A stretch of DNA of 11,452 bases from Candidatus Saccharimonadota bacterium. GTDB taxonomy: Bacteria; Patescibacteriota; Saccharimonadia; Saccharimonadales; Saccharimonadaceae. Positions 11,413-11,452 of the stretch are shown here, one piece after another. Each line of letters begins with the position of its first letter. Within the stretch, counting starts at the first letter, position 1. The notes below the pieces were generated by a model. The model had not been told where the DNA came from, ran no database searches, and was given only the letters and a program-made list of their open reading frames with translations. The stretch covers positions 1 through 11,452 of the forward strand of contig PJQJ01000028.1 in the NCBI GenBank assembly GCA_002861585.1, written 5' to 3'. Position numbers and translations under genes: made by a program.

Positions 11413-11452
11413 TCTCGCGTCCCTGGTCATCGTTGCCAAGGGCTTCGTCTTT
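11402..11452 (-). CDS. Possible 3' end of a minus-strand gene (partial, uncertain)
   Basis: From the right edge the minus strand reads 16 codons, KDEALGNDDQGRERPD, then TGA at 11404-11402, inside the hairpin. The hydrophilic, acidic composition is plausible for a protein C-terminus and the hairpin would sit at its end like a terminator. The stretch is too short to identify. If real, it would be the only UGA-terminated gene in the window. Confidence 0.25.
   Translation of the reverse strand, partial: KDEALGNDDQGRERPD

Noticed and set aside
1..11452. Recoding of UGA as glycine
   Set aside because: All identifiable genes are full length without in-frame TGA, so the window gives no evidence for a changed code.

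Overview
The window holds a stretch of bacterial chromosome with conserved housekeeping genes and no mobile elements, tRNA/rRNA genes or CRISPR arrays that I could see. The gene content and several details point to a Patescibacteria/CPR organism, most likely Saccharibacteria (TM7). These details are the IleRS C-terminus without cysteines, rplU standing alone without rpmA, an NLPY-type PrmC, a zinc-free L31 with a basic tail, envelope genes with long Pro/Gln-rich cytoplasmic tails, and promoters lying almost on top of start codons. This assignment is inference, with moderate confidence, from gene content and style; no phylogeny was run.

Layout. (1) 1-1327, plus strand: the 3' end of ileS, a small very acidic unknown protein with its own promoter, and rplU with its own promoter, closed by a perfect 21-bp hairpin terminator. 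(2) 1328-3128, plus strand: a palindrome-rich control region followed by the parA-parB chromosome partition operon, whose genes overlap by 11 bp. (3) 3142-4755, minus strand: two adjacent type I signal peptidase genes, the upstream one carrying an unusual ~150-residue Pro/Gln-rich N-terminal tail. They converge on parB. (4) 4845-8428, plus strand, divergent from the peptidases: an LCP (LytR-CpsA-Psr) glycopolymer ligase, an overlapping polytopic membrane protein of unknown function, and a membrane-anchored HtrA/DegP-type serine protease. (5) 8425-10684, minus strand: rpmE-prfA-prmC, a classic translation cluster (L31, release factor 1, and the methylase of its GGQ motif), converging on htrA with overlapping stop codons. 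(6) 10780-11355, plus strand: an acidic unknown protein divergent from rpmE, then a strong hairpin and possibly the tail of a minus-strand gene.

How the genes work together. The centre of the window (3142-8428) is an envelope block: signal peptidases release secreted proteins, the LCP protein attaches polymers to the wall, and HtrA handles quality control outside the membrane. The two flanks serve translation (ileS, rplU, rpmE, prfA, prmC), and parAB serves chromosome segregation.

The most interesting unexplained signals are: a short [SN]-[IV]-D-G-F-[IV] motif shared by the cytoplasmic tails of the divergently encoded LCP protein and long signal peptidase; a recurrent near-leaderless promoter arrangement; complete absence of UGA stops among the 14 annotated gene ends; and the cluster of palindromes before parA. 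No canonical parS site was found by eye.
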